Below are positions 39,766 to 46,354 of a stretch of 52,678 nucleotides of DNA, one piece after another (position 1 is the stretch's first letter; the number at the start of each line of letters is the position of its first letter). This DNA comes from Pseudomonadota bacterium. Its GTDB lineage: Bacteria > Pseudomonadota > Gammaproteobacteria > Burkholderiales > Thiobacillaceae. The position numbers and the translations under genes are program-made. Location: assembly GCA_021802555.1 (NCBI GenBank), contig JAJZRU010000019.1:1-52678 (forward strand). Direction: 5' to 3'. The notes below the pieces were generated by a model. The model ran no database searches, was not told the origin of the DNA, and saw only the letters and a program-made list of their open reading frames with translations.

Positions 39766-39852
39766 GCCGGGATGGCGGAATCGGTAGACGCAGCGGACTC
39801 AAAATCCGCCGCCCTTAAAAGCGTGGGGGTTCGAGTCCCCCTCCCGGCACCA
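39766..39852 (+). tRNA. tRNA-Leu, anticodon CAA
   Basis: An 87-nt class II tRNA with encoded CCA. The acceptor stem GCCGGGA pairs with TCCCGGC and A is the discriminator. The anticodon stem GCGGA/TCCGC encloses the loop CTCAAAA, giving anticodon CAA (reads UUG). A long variable arm follows, and the T loop is TTCGAGT. Its 3' half is duplicated at 41348-41401, marking it as an integration site. Confidence 0.96.
39798..39852 (+). repeat. Left attachment repeat (3' half of tRNA-Leu)
   Basis: Two blocks recur at 41348-41401: a 13-bp exact match (CTCAAAATCCGCC, 39798-39810) and a 24-bp exact match (39823-39846), followed by CACCA. Integrases of tRNA-targeting islands rebuild the tRNA 3' end in this way and leave a partial copy at the far end. 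Confidence 0.75.
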
Positions 39853-39885
39853 GTAAAGACGCGGGTTTCGCACTTTTCGCCATCC

Positions 39886-40106
39886 GGCCCGACTTCTACA
39901 AAATTTCCGGCAACTTCTACAATTTTCCTTTTTGGCCCCAACAGGCTTGACCGTCTCGCCCTTCCGTTTCCGGGTGTAGTGCTCGGCATGTCCCGCGTCG
40001 GGTGACCCAGCAGCTTTTGCGCGCTGTGCAGGTCTTCCAGATCGGTCGCCGCCTTGGCGCGCAGGTCGCGATCTTTGCAGCTAACCCGCCCGACCTTGAA
40101 GCGCAC
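39886..40106 (-). pseudogene. Tyrosine recombinase (integrase) remnant, C-terminal part with frameshift
   Basis: In one minus-strand frame CKDRDLRAKAATDLEDLHSAQKL and LLGHPTRDM match the C-terminal catalytic region of tRNA-targeting phage integrases. After the Met (near 39987) the family sequence continues in another frame as AEHYTRKRKGETVKP, which carries the nucleophilic Tyr (codon at 39976-39978). One nucleotide has been lost between the two. The N-terminal two thirds are absent; the putative toxin gene occupies that position. It lies next to the tRNA as expected for an island integrase. Confidence 0.75.
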
Positions 40107-40123
40107 AACCCGCGCCAGGTCGG

Positions 40124-40528
40124 CTAGCTGCCGGTGGCCGCCCGGTAAAAATCGAGAATCTTGGGCGCCGTGTGGCGGGACTCGGTGAGCCCATAGCAGA
40201 CGCGCGCGAATATCTCGCCGGCTATGGCTTCCTTGGGGGTGAACAAGCCCTGCCTTACCCCATTGAGCAGCTTCTGAGCCGCCTCGATCCTGGCACGCCC
40301 ATAGTTCACGAAGCTTTTCCTGGAAACGAACGAGTGGTCACCGGGGTAGAGCAGGCAGGTGGGGGCGTGGAACAACCCCTCTTTGACCGAAGAAATGCCC
40401 ACCAGCAGCACTTCCTTTTCGACGGTAAGGATCTGCACCGGGTCTGTCAGCAGGATGAAAAGGTGCTTCTGGTCGGGATTGTGCTGGGGGCCGGACGGTA
40501 TAAGCAGCGTTGCGCGCCGGACAGGCAC
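40124..40528 (-). CDS. Putative toxin of a Panacea-type toxin-antitoxin pair
   Basis: A 134-residue protein from GTG 40528, 12 nt behind the antitoxin-like gene. KHLFILLTDPVQILTVEKEVLLVGISSVKEG followed by CLLYPGDHSFVSRKSFVNYGRAR has the beta-rich look of small SH3-barrel proteins such as PemK/MazF-like RNases. This is a resemblance, not a firm match. The C-terminal half is helical. The pairing with a DUF4065 protein is the main support for a toxin role. Confidence 0.55.
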   Translation of the reverse strand: MPVRRATLLIPSGPQHNPDQKHLFILLTDPVQILTVEKEVLLVGISSVKEGLFHAPTCLLYPGDHSFVSRKSFVNYGRARIEAAQKLLNGVRQGLFTPKEAIAGEIFARVCYGLTESRHTAPKILDFYRAATGS

Positions 40529-40540
40529 GAACGAACACGC

Positions 40541-41095
40541 TTACAGGCCCGCGAAGAGTCGGTCTATCGAGCGCTCGGCTTCGATATGGGCGGCAAGTTC
40601 GGCCGCCTGGTCTTTGGTGCGTCCCAGCGCCAGAAAGACATCCTCATAGGCTATAGGGTTGGATGAGCCGTTGGGGTCTTTCCACTCGGGGCAGTGATCG
40701 TGCGTGTAGTCGCGTATCGCCCACTTGTTCATGTGGCCGAACTGCCGCCATACAGCGTCCAGCACGTCGAAATCAGCCAGACTCAGCTCGTCCAGCTCGG
40801 CATGCCGGACAGCGTGGGCCGTGGAAAGCTCATTGTTTTCCTTGTCGGAAATCCAAGCTTCCCAGCCGCCCTCCGATGACTCGATATCGCCATCCATGAG
40901 GTTGAGCGTCATCGAGAGCACCGGGCCGTGCGGCATGGATACCATGTGGTCGCCGGAGAGCGGCGCGCCATAGCGCTGCATCGCCTCGCGATCAGCAAGG
41001 TAGAGCAGCTTCATGAGCTTGAGGTGAGACATCCGCCCGCCCTCTTTGTCGATGAGGTAGGCGGCCATCTGGGCGACTTTGCGTTCGTTAAACAT
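40541..41095 (-). CDS. Panacea-domain (DUF4065, SocA-like) antitoxin
   Basis: A 184-residue protein starting at ATG 41095 (MFNERKVAQMAAYLIDKEGG). SHLKLMKLLYLADREAMQRYG, MVSMPHGPVLS and WAIRDYTHDHCPEW are the hallmarks of the Panacea domain found in SocA and in many toxin-antitoxin pairs. Panacea proteins are known to neutralise unrelated toxins. It precedes its putative toxin in the same transcript, the common order for such pairs. It lies inside the tRNA-flanked mini-island. Confidence 0.8.
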   Translation of the reverse strand: MFNERKVAQMAAYLIDKEGGRMSHLKLMKLLYLADREAMQRYGAPLSGDHMVSMPHGPVLSMTLNLMDGDIESSEGGWEAWISDKENNELSTAHAVRHAELDELSLADFDVLDAVWRQFGHMNKWAIRDYTHDHCPEWKDPNGSSNPIAYEDVFLALGRTKDQAAELAAHIEAERSIDRLFAGL

Positions 41096-41347
41096 GGTCG
41101 AATGTGGTAGCCCTGAGCTTCCGGTTTTCCGGCCGGTGATGATGCGTTGTGCATGATAGCAGATGCCCCTATATCGGCCAGGCCGAAGATCCTCTGAATG
41201 CCGCCAAGGCGCGCCGGCCAGGCCGGTTTTCACTTCTACAATCGGCATAGACCCCTAGCAACGGCGCGGGTTTGCGAAGTGCCGGAAACTGGCCGTTGTA
41301 GAAATCGCGACACTTAAGCGGCTGTTTATCAAAGAATCCCGCGCAGC

Positions 41348-41401
41348 CTCAAAATCCGCCGGCGGCAACACTGTGGGGGTTCGAGTCCCCCTCCCGCACC
41401 A
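41348..41401 (+). repeat. Right attachment repeat (partial tRNA-Leu copy)
   Basis: This carries the anticodon loop onward from the true tRNA: an exact 13-bp block at 41348-41360, a diverged variable arm, and an exact 24-bp T-arm block at 41373-41396. It then has CACCA with one acceptor G missing. The D arm, 5' anticodon strand and 5' acceptor strand are absent, so it cannot be a working tRNA. The span 41096-41347 holds no gene I can support. Confidence 0.75.
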
Positions 41402-41436
41402 GCAAGCAGTTTCACCCCATCGCATAACGTAGCACC

Positions 41437-41469
41437 AAGCCCCGTAAAGCCTAGCTTCCGGGGCTTTTT
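41437..41469 (+). terminator. Rho-independent terminator, probably the original tRNA-Leu terminator
   Basis: AAGCCCCG (41437-41444) pairs with CGGGGCTT (41459-41466) around a 14-nt loop; the T tract TTTTT (41465-41469) overlaps the end of the stem. It points rightward, just beyond the partial tRNA copy. There is no T tract on the other strand. The stop codon of the convergent SIR2-like gene (41451-41453) lies in its loop. Confidence 0.75.
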
Positions 41470-42323
41470 GTTGTCGGATAGGCTGCCTGCAGCGTGCCTC
41501 CGCTCTCGGCGATCAAGCCGCTCAGGAAGCTTTCCAGCGGCATGTCCAGGCGCCTGATGTTCTGTTCTTCCAGGAAGCGCTGTTCGTTGCGCGTGAGTTC
41601 GCCCGGCAGCACCGCCCAATGCAGGTCGGACGAGCGCTTCATGATCTGGCGGGCGAAGGTGCGCTCCAGTTGGTTGCGGAAGCGGCAGCCGAGGAACAGG
41701 AAATTTCGACCGGCGCGCAGCTTCTGCACGGCGGCGGGAATGGGCGTCTGGATGTCGATTTCGGTGAGCACTTCCACGTAATCGGAATCGGACACCAGAT
41801 AATTGCGCGCCGGACTCACGCCACCCAAGGGCTGATACAGCAGCCGGCGCCAGGCCGGCGCCGCCTCTTCCGTGGCGGGCGTGCCGTCCGCATGGTACCA
41901 GCCGCTCCACTGGCCGAAATGCTCGGCCTGCGACAGGCCCTGCACCACGCCCCAATCGCCGTATGGCGCCAGGGCCGTCTGCATGGCGTTGTCGAACCAT
42001 GCGCTGACCATCAGGGGCAGGTTTTCCTGTTGCGCCAGAAAAGTGTGCAGACCGGACGGCGTCACCGCCGCCTCAAAGGCCTCGCCCAGCAGCTTGGTCA
42101 CGGTCTTGCGATGCTTGAAATTCTCGATGAACTGCGCCGCGGCGGTGAGATTTTTTCGCACCTTGAAGGGCACCGACACCTTGGCGGTGAGTTTCTCGGC
42201 AAGAATCTCCGCCGAGGCCGGCACCGGACTGCCGCCCGGGACGAGCTCCAGCACCCCGGGCCCCAGGTAAGGAATGACGCGCCCCTGGCTCAGGGCGCCG
42301 GCAATGCTCGCAATGGAAATCAT
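41451..42323 (-). CDS. SIR2-fold protein, last gene of the nif accessory operon
   Basis: A 290-residue protein related to SIR2_2-type NAD-binding proteins. IPYLGPGVLELVP (18-30) stands where SIR2 has its GAGxS loop. LPLMVSAWFDNAMQTAL (103-118) occupies the position of the ITTNYDxLLExAL motif. RLLYQPLGGV (160-169) aligns with KLHG, and NFLFLGCRFRNQLE with the late FxG motif. The Asn (now W109) and His (now L166) needed for NAD hydrolysis or deacetylation both appear substituted, so it may be a non-catalytic scaffold. It lies 17 nt downstream of the ferredoxin gene. Function in nitrogen fixation unknown. Confidence 0.7.
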   Translation of the reverse strand: MISIASIAGALSQGRVIPYLGPGVLELVPGGSPVPASAEILAEKLTAKVSVPFKVRKNLTAAAQFIENFKHRKTVTKLLGEAFEAAVTPSGLHTFLAQQENLPLMVSAWFDNAMQTALAPYGDWGVVQGLSQAEHFGQWSGWYHADGTPATEEAAPAWRRLLYQPLGGVSPARNYLVSDSDYVEVLTEIDIQTPIPAAVQKLRAGRNFLFLGCRFRNQLERTFARQIMKRSSDLHWAVLPGELTRNEQRFLEEQNIRRLDMPLESFLSGLIAESGGTLQAAYPTTKSPGS

Positions 42324-42340
42324 GGCGCCTTCTTTCCGGC

Positions 42341-42646
42341 TCAACGGCCCGAGGCAAAACCCAGCAGTTCGACGGTGACGTCTTCGCTCCCGAGGATGGC
42401 CTGGCAGGCCAGCCTGGACTTGGAGCCGACGCCGACGATGCTGTCCAGCTTTTCGTTTTCGGTGCGCTGGACCTTCGACAGGCTTTTGCGGCCCTCCTGC
42501 ACAAAGATGTGGCAGGAGCCGCACTCGGCCTTGCCGTCGCATTTGTGGGCGATGGCCTCGCCCGCGGCGAGCAGCGCCGACAACAGGCTGGCGCCGCTGG
42601 CGGCTTCGAAGGTCTTGCCGGAAGGCGTGAGGGTGATCATGGGCAT
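42341..42646 (-). CDS. Nif-associated 2Fe-2S ferredoxin
   Basis: A 101-residue plant/adrenodoxin-type ferredoxin. Cluster ligands C36, C42, C45 (HKCDGKAECGSCHIF) and C81 (RLACQAIL) are all present. It would carry electrons for cofactor assembly or nitrogenase. Met3 is an alternative start. It lies in the tight nif operon between a 71-residue unknown and the SIR2-like gene. Confidence 0.9.
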   Translation of the reverse strand: MPMITLTPSGKTFEAASGASLLSALLAAGEAIAHKCDGKAECGSCHIFVQEGRKSLSKVQRTENEKLDSIVGVGSKSRLACQAILGSEDVTVELLGFASGR

Positions 42647-42682
42647 GGTGATAATCTCCGGAGTGTCAAAAAAATCTCGGTT

Positions 42683-42898
42683 TCAGGAAGCGCAGGCGGC
42701 CTGCAGCTCGGACAGTTGCGCCGCCGGAACCTTGAATACGCCGCGCCCGCCGGACAGGGCCTGATAGCAATCCGTGGTGTGCCGGGTGAGAAAATTGAAC
42801 CATTGCTGCGGGCCTGAGGCCTCGGGCTTCGAGCTGATCGTAACCACCGAGCCGTCGGGGGCGAAGGTGACGTGGATCAGGATGGCGGAAGTGTCCAT
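42683..42898 (-). CDS. Small nif-operon protein of unknown function (71 aa)
   Basis: A 71-residue protein beginning MDTSAILIHVTFAPDGSVVTI. It has two predicted beta strands, a central aromatic segment (QQWFNFLTRH) and a helical end (AAQLSELQAACAS). No motif is recognised and there is no signal peptide. It is spaced 27 nt after the DegT-like gene and 36 nt before the ferredoxin, so it shares their transcript. A real gene on grounds of codon use and spacing, but the function is unknown. Confidence 0.7.
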   Translation of the reverse strand: MDTSAILIHVTFAPDGSVVTISSKPEASGPQQWFNFLTRHTTDCYQALSGGRGVFKVPAAQLSELQAACAS

Positions 42899-42925
42899 GG
42901 TGTTCCTTTCTTGCCAGATGAGTAT

Positions 42926-44080
42926 TCATAAATAGATGGCAGACCCGGCCCCCACGTTGACGGAGGCATCCTTCGCCGTCTCGACGATGAAGCCCACCTC
43001 GTCTTCTTCGAGATGGGCATGGAAAGGCAGGGCGATGGCCCGGTCGGCGATTTTTTCCGCCACCAGAAAATCGGTTTTCTTGTAACCGTACTGCTGCTGG
43101 TAGTGGTATTGCAGATGCAGGGGCTGGCAATAGGGCGCCGCCTCCACCGCATGCTGCTTGAGATCGCTCAGGATGGCATCCCGGCTGCTCTTGCTGAAGC
43201 GCGTGCCCAAGTGCACGAGGTAGACAAACCAGTGCACCTCGTCCACCTCCGGCGCGATGTAGGGCGGCTTGATGCCCTCGAAGGTCATGATGTGATCGAG
43301 GTAGAACTTCTCGACTTTTTTGCGCTTGAGCAGGATCTGGCCCAGTTGCTCCAGTTGCGAGTAGCCCAGCGCCGCCGTCAGTTCGCTCATGCAGGCCTGG
43401 ATGGGCGGATGCGCGGTGACGGGCGCGGCAAAGCGGTCTTCCGGCTTGCGGTTGCGCAGGTAGCGCAGGCGGCGGGCGATGTCCATGTCGTCGGTGACGA
43501 TCATGCCGCCCTCGCCGCAGGTGAGCGGGCCGGGTTGGGAGAAATCGAAGAAGGCGCAATCGCCGAATGTGCCCACCAGCTTGTCCTGGTAGCGCGAGCC
43601 GATGGCCTCGCTGGAATCCTCCAGCAACAGCAGGCCGTGTTTGGCCGCCAGGTCGCGCAAGGGGCCCCAATGCGCGGGATGGCCGTTGTTGTTGCCGGCC
43701 AGGATGGCACGGGTGCGTGGGGTGATTTTTTCTTCTGCCTTGACGGGAGACAGCGTAACGGTCCAATAGTCGATGTCCGCCAGCACCGGCTTGGCGCCGG
43801 CGAGGGTCACGGCATGGGCGATCTGATGCCAGGCCAGCGGCGAGACGATGACTTCGTCGCCCGCGCCGATGCCGTAGGCGCGCAGCGCCAGCCAGAGCCC
43901 CAGGGTGGCGCTGGGCACGGCGACGCCGTAGTTGCGGCCCAGATATTGCGCGAAGCTGTTCTCGAACAGCTCCACCACCGGCCCCTGGCTCAGGCGCGGC
44001 GTCCTCAGCACATCTTCGATGGCCGCCAGCTCGTTGAGCGTGATGTCCGGGTCGGAGAGAAAGATGGTGTCCGGATTCAT
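42926..44080 (-). CDS. DegT/DnrJ/EryC1/StrS-fold protein lacking the PLP lysine
   Basis: A 384-residue member of the sugar-aminotransferase fold. VAVPSATLGLWLAL, GDEVIVSPLAWHQIAHAV, PVLADID, LLLEDSSEAIGS and CGEGGMIVTDD align well with the family. Where active members have a Lys five residues before the GEGG motif (pattern FSFxxxK), this one reads FDFSQPGPLTCGEGG, placing Gly184 there. The DNA confirms the reading. With no Schiff-base Lys it should not be a normal aminotransferase; ColD-type dehydratases have His instead, which is also absent. The position in a nif operon is unexpected for a sugar enzyme. It overlaps the upstream gene by 4 nt. Confidence 0.8.
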   Translation of the reverse strand: MNPDTIFLSDPDITLNELAAIEDVLRTPRLSQGPVVELFENSFAQYLGRNYGVAVPSATLGLWLALRAYGIGAGDEVIVSPLAWHQIAHAVTLAGAKPVLADIDYWTVTLSPVKAEEKITPRTRAILAGNNNGHPAHWGPLRDLAAKHGLLLLEDSSEAIGSRYQDKLVGTFGDCAFFDFSQPGPLTCGEGGMIVTDDMDIARRLRYLRNRKPEDRFAAPVTAHPPIQACMSELTAALGYSQLEQLGQILLKRKKVEKFYLDHIMTFEGIKPPYIAPEVDEVHWFVYLVHLGTRFSKSSRDAILSDLKQHAVEAAPYCQPLHLQYHYQQQYGYKKTDFLVAEKIADRAIALPFHAHLEEDEVGFIVETAKDASVNVGAGSAIYL

Positions 44081-44346
44081 TTTCCTGCCGCCCTTTCCGC
44101 CACGATCACGCCCGTGGCCTGGACGGGATCGTCGGTCAGGCGCACGCAATGCCCGCTGCCGTCCACCAGATAGAAGTCGAAACCGCCATAGCGCCGATAG
44201 GGCTCCTCGCCGCTCATGTCGGCGGCATCGCAGCAACTGAAGCTGACGCCGGGGTAGCGGCTGCGCAGGGCTGCCGCACCGCGCCGCAGGGATGCGCTGC
44301 CCCCCAGTTCCGTGGCAAAGTCATCAAGCAGTTCAACTTCCACCAT
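44077..44346 (-). CDS. Small nif-operon protein of unknown function (89 aa)
   Basis: An 89-residue protein, MVEVELLDDFATELGG at the start. RSRYPGVSFSCCDAADM has two adjacent Cys, and GGFDFYLVDGSGHCVRLTDDPVQATGVIVAER closes the fold. It may match a small DUF seen in other nif clusters, but I cannot confirm which. Three nt separate it from nifT, and its stop overlaps the next start (ATGA). The Cys pair could bind metal; that is a guess. Confidence 0.7.
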   Translation of the reverse strand: MVEVELLDDFATELGGSASLRRGAAALRSRYPGVSFSCCDAADMSGEEPYRRYGGFDFYLVDGSGHCVRLTDDPVQATGVIVAERAAGK

Positions 44347-44349
44347 GGC

Positions 44350-44559
44350 TCACTCCTCGCCGAGGCGACGCGCCTCCACGGTGATGGGCAGCGCCGTATC
44401 CGCTGCCAGGTCGGGGAGTTCCAGGCGCCAGCCGTTGGCCAGGGTGACGACGCCGCCCCACATGGCTTCCTTCTCCATGGTGACGATGGGTTCCTCCAGG
44501 TCCTTTTTCGGCACGTAGGCGGAAATCCCTGTGGGGGTCTTGCGCAACATCACTTTCAT
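44350..44559 (-). CDS. nifT: Nitrogen fixation protein NifT
   Basis: A 69-residue NifT/FixU-type protein. KVMLRKTPTGISAYVPKKDLEE, WGGVVTLANGWRLELPD and LPITVEARRL are characteristic. Its role in nitrogenase maturation is minor and not well defined in known diazotrophs. The start codon region is duplicated (see the repeat at 44552-44579). It follows nifS by 38 nt. Confidence 0.92.
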   Translation of the reverse strand: MKVMLRKTPTGISAYVPKKDLEEPIVTMEKEAMWGGVVTLANGWRLELPDLAADTALPITVEARRLGEE

Positions 44560-44579
44560 GTCGAGACTTTCATGTCGAG
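44552..44579. repeat. 14-bp tandem duplication across the nifT start
   Basis: ACTTTCATGTCGAG occurs twice, head to tail, with no mismatch. On the coding strand this creates an upstream ATG opening a five-codon ORF (MKVST) whose TGA overlaps the true nifT ATG as ATGA. The duplicated Met-Lys-Val equals the first three residues of NifT. Confidence 0.85.
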
Positions 44580-44597
44580 TTACTGGTTGTCAAAATT

Positions 44598-45746
44598 TCA
44601 GGCGGCAATGCCAGCCAGTTCGCCCAGGATCGCCGGCAGCACTTCCAGCAGCCGGTCGATCTTGGCTTCGGTGGTGTCATGGCTCAGCGAGAAGCGCACC
44701 GTGGCCAACGCAGCCTCCGTGGGAAGCCCCATGGCCAGCAGCACATGGGAAGGCTCGGTGGCGCCCGCCGCACAGGCGGCACCCTGCGAGGCATAGATGC
44801 GCTCGCGTTCCAGGCGCTGCAGAATCATCTCGGCGGGGATCCCGCCAAAGCTGACGCTGCTGGTGTTGGGCAGGCGCGGCGCATTGGCGCCGTTTACCCT
44901 AGCGAAGGGAATGCGCGCCAGCAGCCCGGCTTCGAGGCGGTTGCGCAAGGCGGTGATGCGCTCAGCGGATGCATCCAGCTCCCCGGCAGCCAGTTCGCAG
45001 GCCACGCCGCAGCCGACGATGCCAGGGACATTCTCGGTGCCGCCGCGGCGATGACGTTCCTGGTGGCCGAACAGCATGGGCGGCGGCTTGAGCCCCTTGC
45101 GGATGAACAAGGCACCGACGCCCAGGGGGCCATGGAATTTATGTGCTGCCAGGGACAGCATGTCCACGGGGATCGCAGACATGTTCACCGGCACCTTGCC
45201 GACGGCCTGCACGGCGTCGGTATGGAACAGGATGCCGCGTGCCCGGGCCAGGGCGGCAGCCTGCTCGACGGGCTGCAGCACGCCGGTTTCGTTGTTGGCC
45301 CACATGAGGCTGACCAGTGCGGTGTCTTCGCTCAGCGCCGCCTGCAATTGCGACAGGTTGATGCAGCCGCTGGCGTCCACCGGCAGCACCGTCAGGCGCA
45401 CGCCCTGCGTTTCCAGATGGCGTGCCAACTGCAGCACGGAGGGATGCTCCACGGCGCTCACCACCAGGTGGCGCTTCTCGGGCTGCAGGGCCAGCGCCCC
45501 CAGGATGGCCATGTGATTCGCTTCGGTGGCCCCGCCGGTGAAGACGATTTCCGCGACCTGGGCGCCCAGCAGGCGGGCCACCTGGGCGCGCGCTTCGTTC
45601 ACCAACTGGCGCGCATGGTCGCCGAAGCCGTGTTTGCTGGAAGGATTGCCGTAGCTTTCCCGCATGCAGGCATACATGGCCTCGATGCATTCGGGATAAG
45701 GCCGCGTGGTGGCGTTGTTGTCGAGGTAGATATGCGAGGCGCTCAT
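44598..45746 (-). CDS. nifS: Cysteine desulfurase NifS
   Basis: A 382-residue PLP enzyme supplying sulfur for nitrogenase clusters. The N-terminus IYLDNNATTRPYPE, the PLP Lys K203 in LAAHKFHGPLG and the catalytic C325 in SQGAACAAGATEPSH are intact. C325 matches the numbering of the Azotobacter enzyme. TEANHMAILG and RGGTENVPGIVG are also typical. It is placed between a DUF3024 gene (4-nt overlap) and nifT. nifU is not next to it, which is unusual; hesB/iscA lies upstream in the operon. Confidence 0.93.
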   Translation of the reverse strand: MSASHIYLDNNATTRPYPECIEAMYACMRESYGNPSSKHGFGDHARQLVNEARAQVARLLGAQVAEIVFTGGATEANHMAILGALALQPEKRHLVVSAVEHPSVLQLARHLETQGVRLTVLPVDASGCINLSQLQAALSEDTALVSLMWANNETGVLQPVEQAAALARARGILFHTDAVQAVGKVPVNMSAIPVDMLSLAAHKFHGPLGVGALFIRKGLKPPPMLFGHQERHRRGGTENVPGIVGCGVACELAAGELDASAERITALRNRLEAGLLARIPFARVNGANAPRLPNTSSVSFGGIPAEMILQRLERERIYASQGAACAAGATEPSHVLLAMGLPTEAALATVRFSLSHDTTEAKIDRLLEVLPAILGELAGIAA

Positions 45747-46105
45747 TGCCAGAATACCCGCTGGGGGTCCTCGTTCAGGGTTTCCAGCAGCCGGGACAGG
45801 CTGGAGAATTCGCCGTGCAGCATCCATAAACCCTCCTCATGGTTCTTGCGGTACAGGAACCAATACCCGCTGGCCTCCACGAACTCGATGCGCGCCACGT
45901 CCACCATGCCGCCGGCCGGATCCACATTGCGCGAACAGCACGGGCTGACGATGCGGTAGCCTCGTTCGGCCGGCTCCACCTGAGGGGTGACATAGCGATA
46001 GCGCTTGCGCGAGAGCAGCGCCTTTTCGATGCGCTTCTTGTCCACCTCGTTGGGGTGGAGCCTGGGCACGGCGAGTGGCACGGAGCGGTTGAGTGCGGCG
46101 ATCAT
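45743..46105 (-). CDS. DUF3024-type protein in the nif operon
   Basis: A 120-residue protein. KKRIEKALLSRKRYRYVTPQVEP, YRIVSPCCSRNVDPAGGMVDVARIEF and the C-terminal LLETLNEDPQRVFWQ fit the DUF3024 pattern as I remember it. A CC pair lies in SPCCSRN. Its start is 12 nt after the second nifZ-like gene and its stop overlaps nifS. Role unknown; perhaps Fe-S related given its place. Confidence 0.75.
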   Translation of the reverse strand: MIAALNRSVPLAVPRLHPNEVDKKRIEKALLSRKRYRYVTPQVEPAERGYRIVSPCCSRNVDPAGGMVDVARIEFVEASGYWFLYRKNHEEGLWMLHGEFSSLSRLLETLNEDPQRVFWQ

Positions 46106-46117
46106 GATTGCGCGGCC

Positions 46118-46354
46118 CTACAGGGGAAGAATTTCCTCTTCCAGGCAGCCCACCACGCGCCCGCCGAACTCCACCAGATACACCGGCAGATTGGCCTCCT
46201 GGTGGCTGCCTACCTGGACGATTTCGCCCTGGCTGCCTGCCGCAACCAATAATGCGTCCGCCGCCTGTTCCGGATAGCTGCCGTCGTTGAACAGATCCAC
46301 CGCAGCCTTGACCCGCAGGCCCCAGTCATACTTGGGCAATCTGGGCTCGAACAT
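46118..46354 (-). CDS. nifZ: Second NifZ-domain protein
   Basis: A 78-residue single-domain NifZ relative. PKYDWGLRVKAAVDLFNDGSYP, EIVQVGSHQEANLPVYLVEF and VVGCLEEEIL match the NifZ core. The DALLVAAGSQGE segment aligns with the GEILVKKGDVGY of its neighbour. It overlaps the preceding nifZ gene by 29 nt. NifZ helps form the second P-cluster of the MoFe protein. Two separate NifZ-domain genes suggest duplication and divergence. Confidence 0.82.
   Translation of the reverse strand: MFEPRLPKYDWGLRVKAAVDLFNDGSYPEQAADALLVAAGSQGEIVQVGSHQEANLPVYLVEFGGRVVGCLEEEILPL

Noticed and set aside
40541-41248. Longer start (41248) for the Panacea antitoxin
   Set aside because: The 51 extra residues do not look like the family and run into the island end; the domain begins at ATG 41095.
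41348-41401. A second tRNA-Leu gene
   Set aside because: It lacks the 5' acceptor strand, D arm and 5' anticodon strand and has one acceptor base missing; it is only an attachment-site copy.
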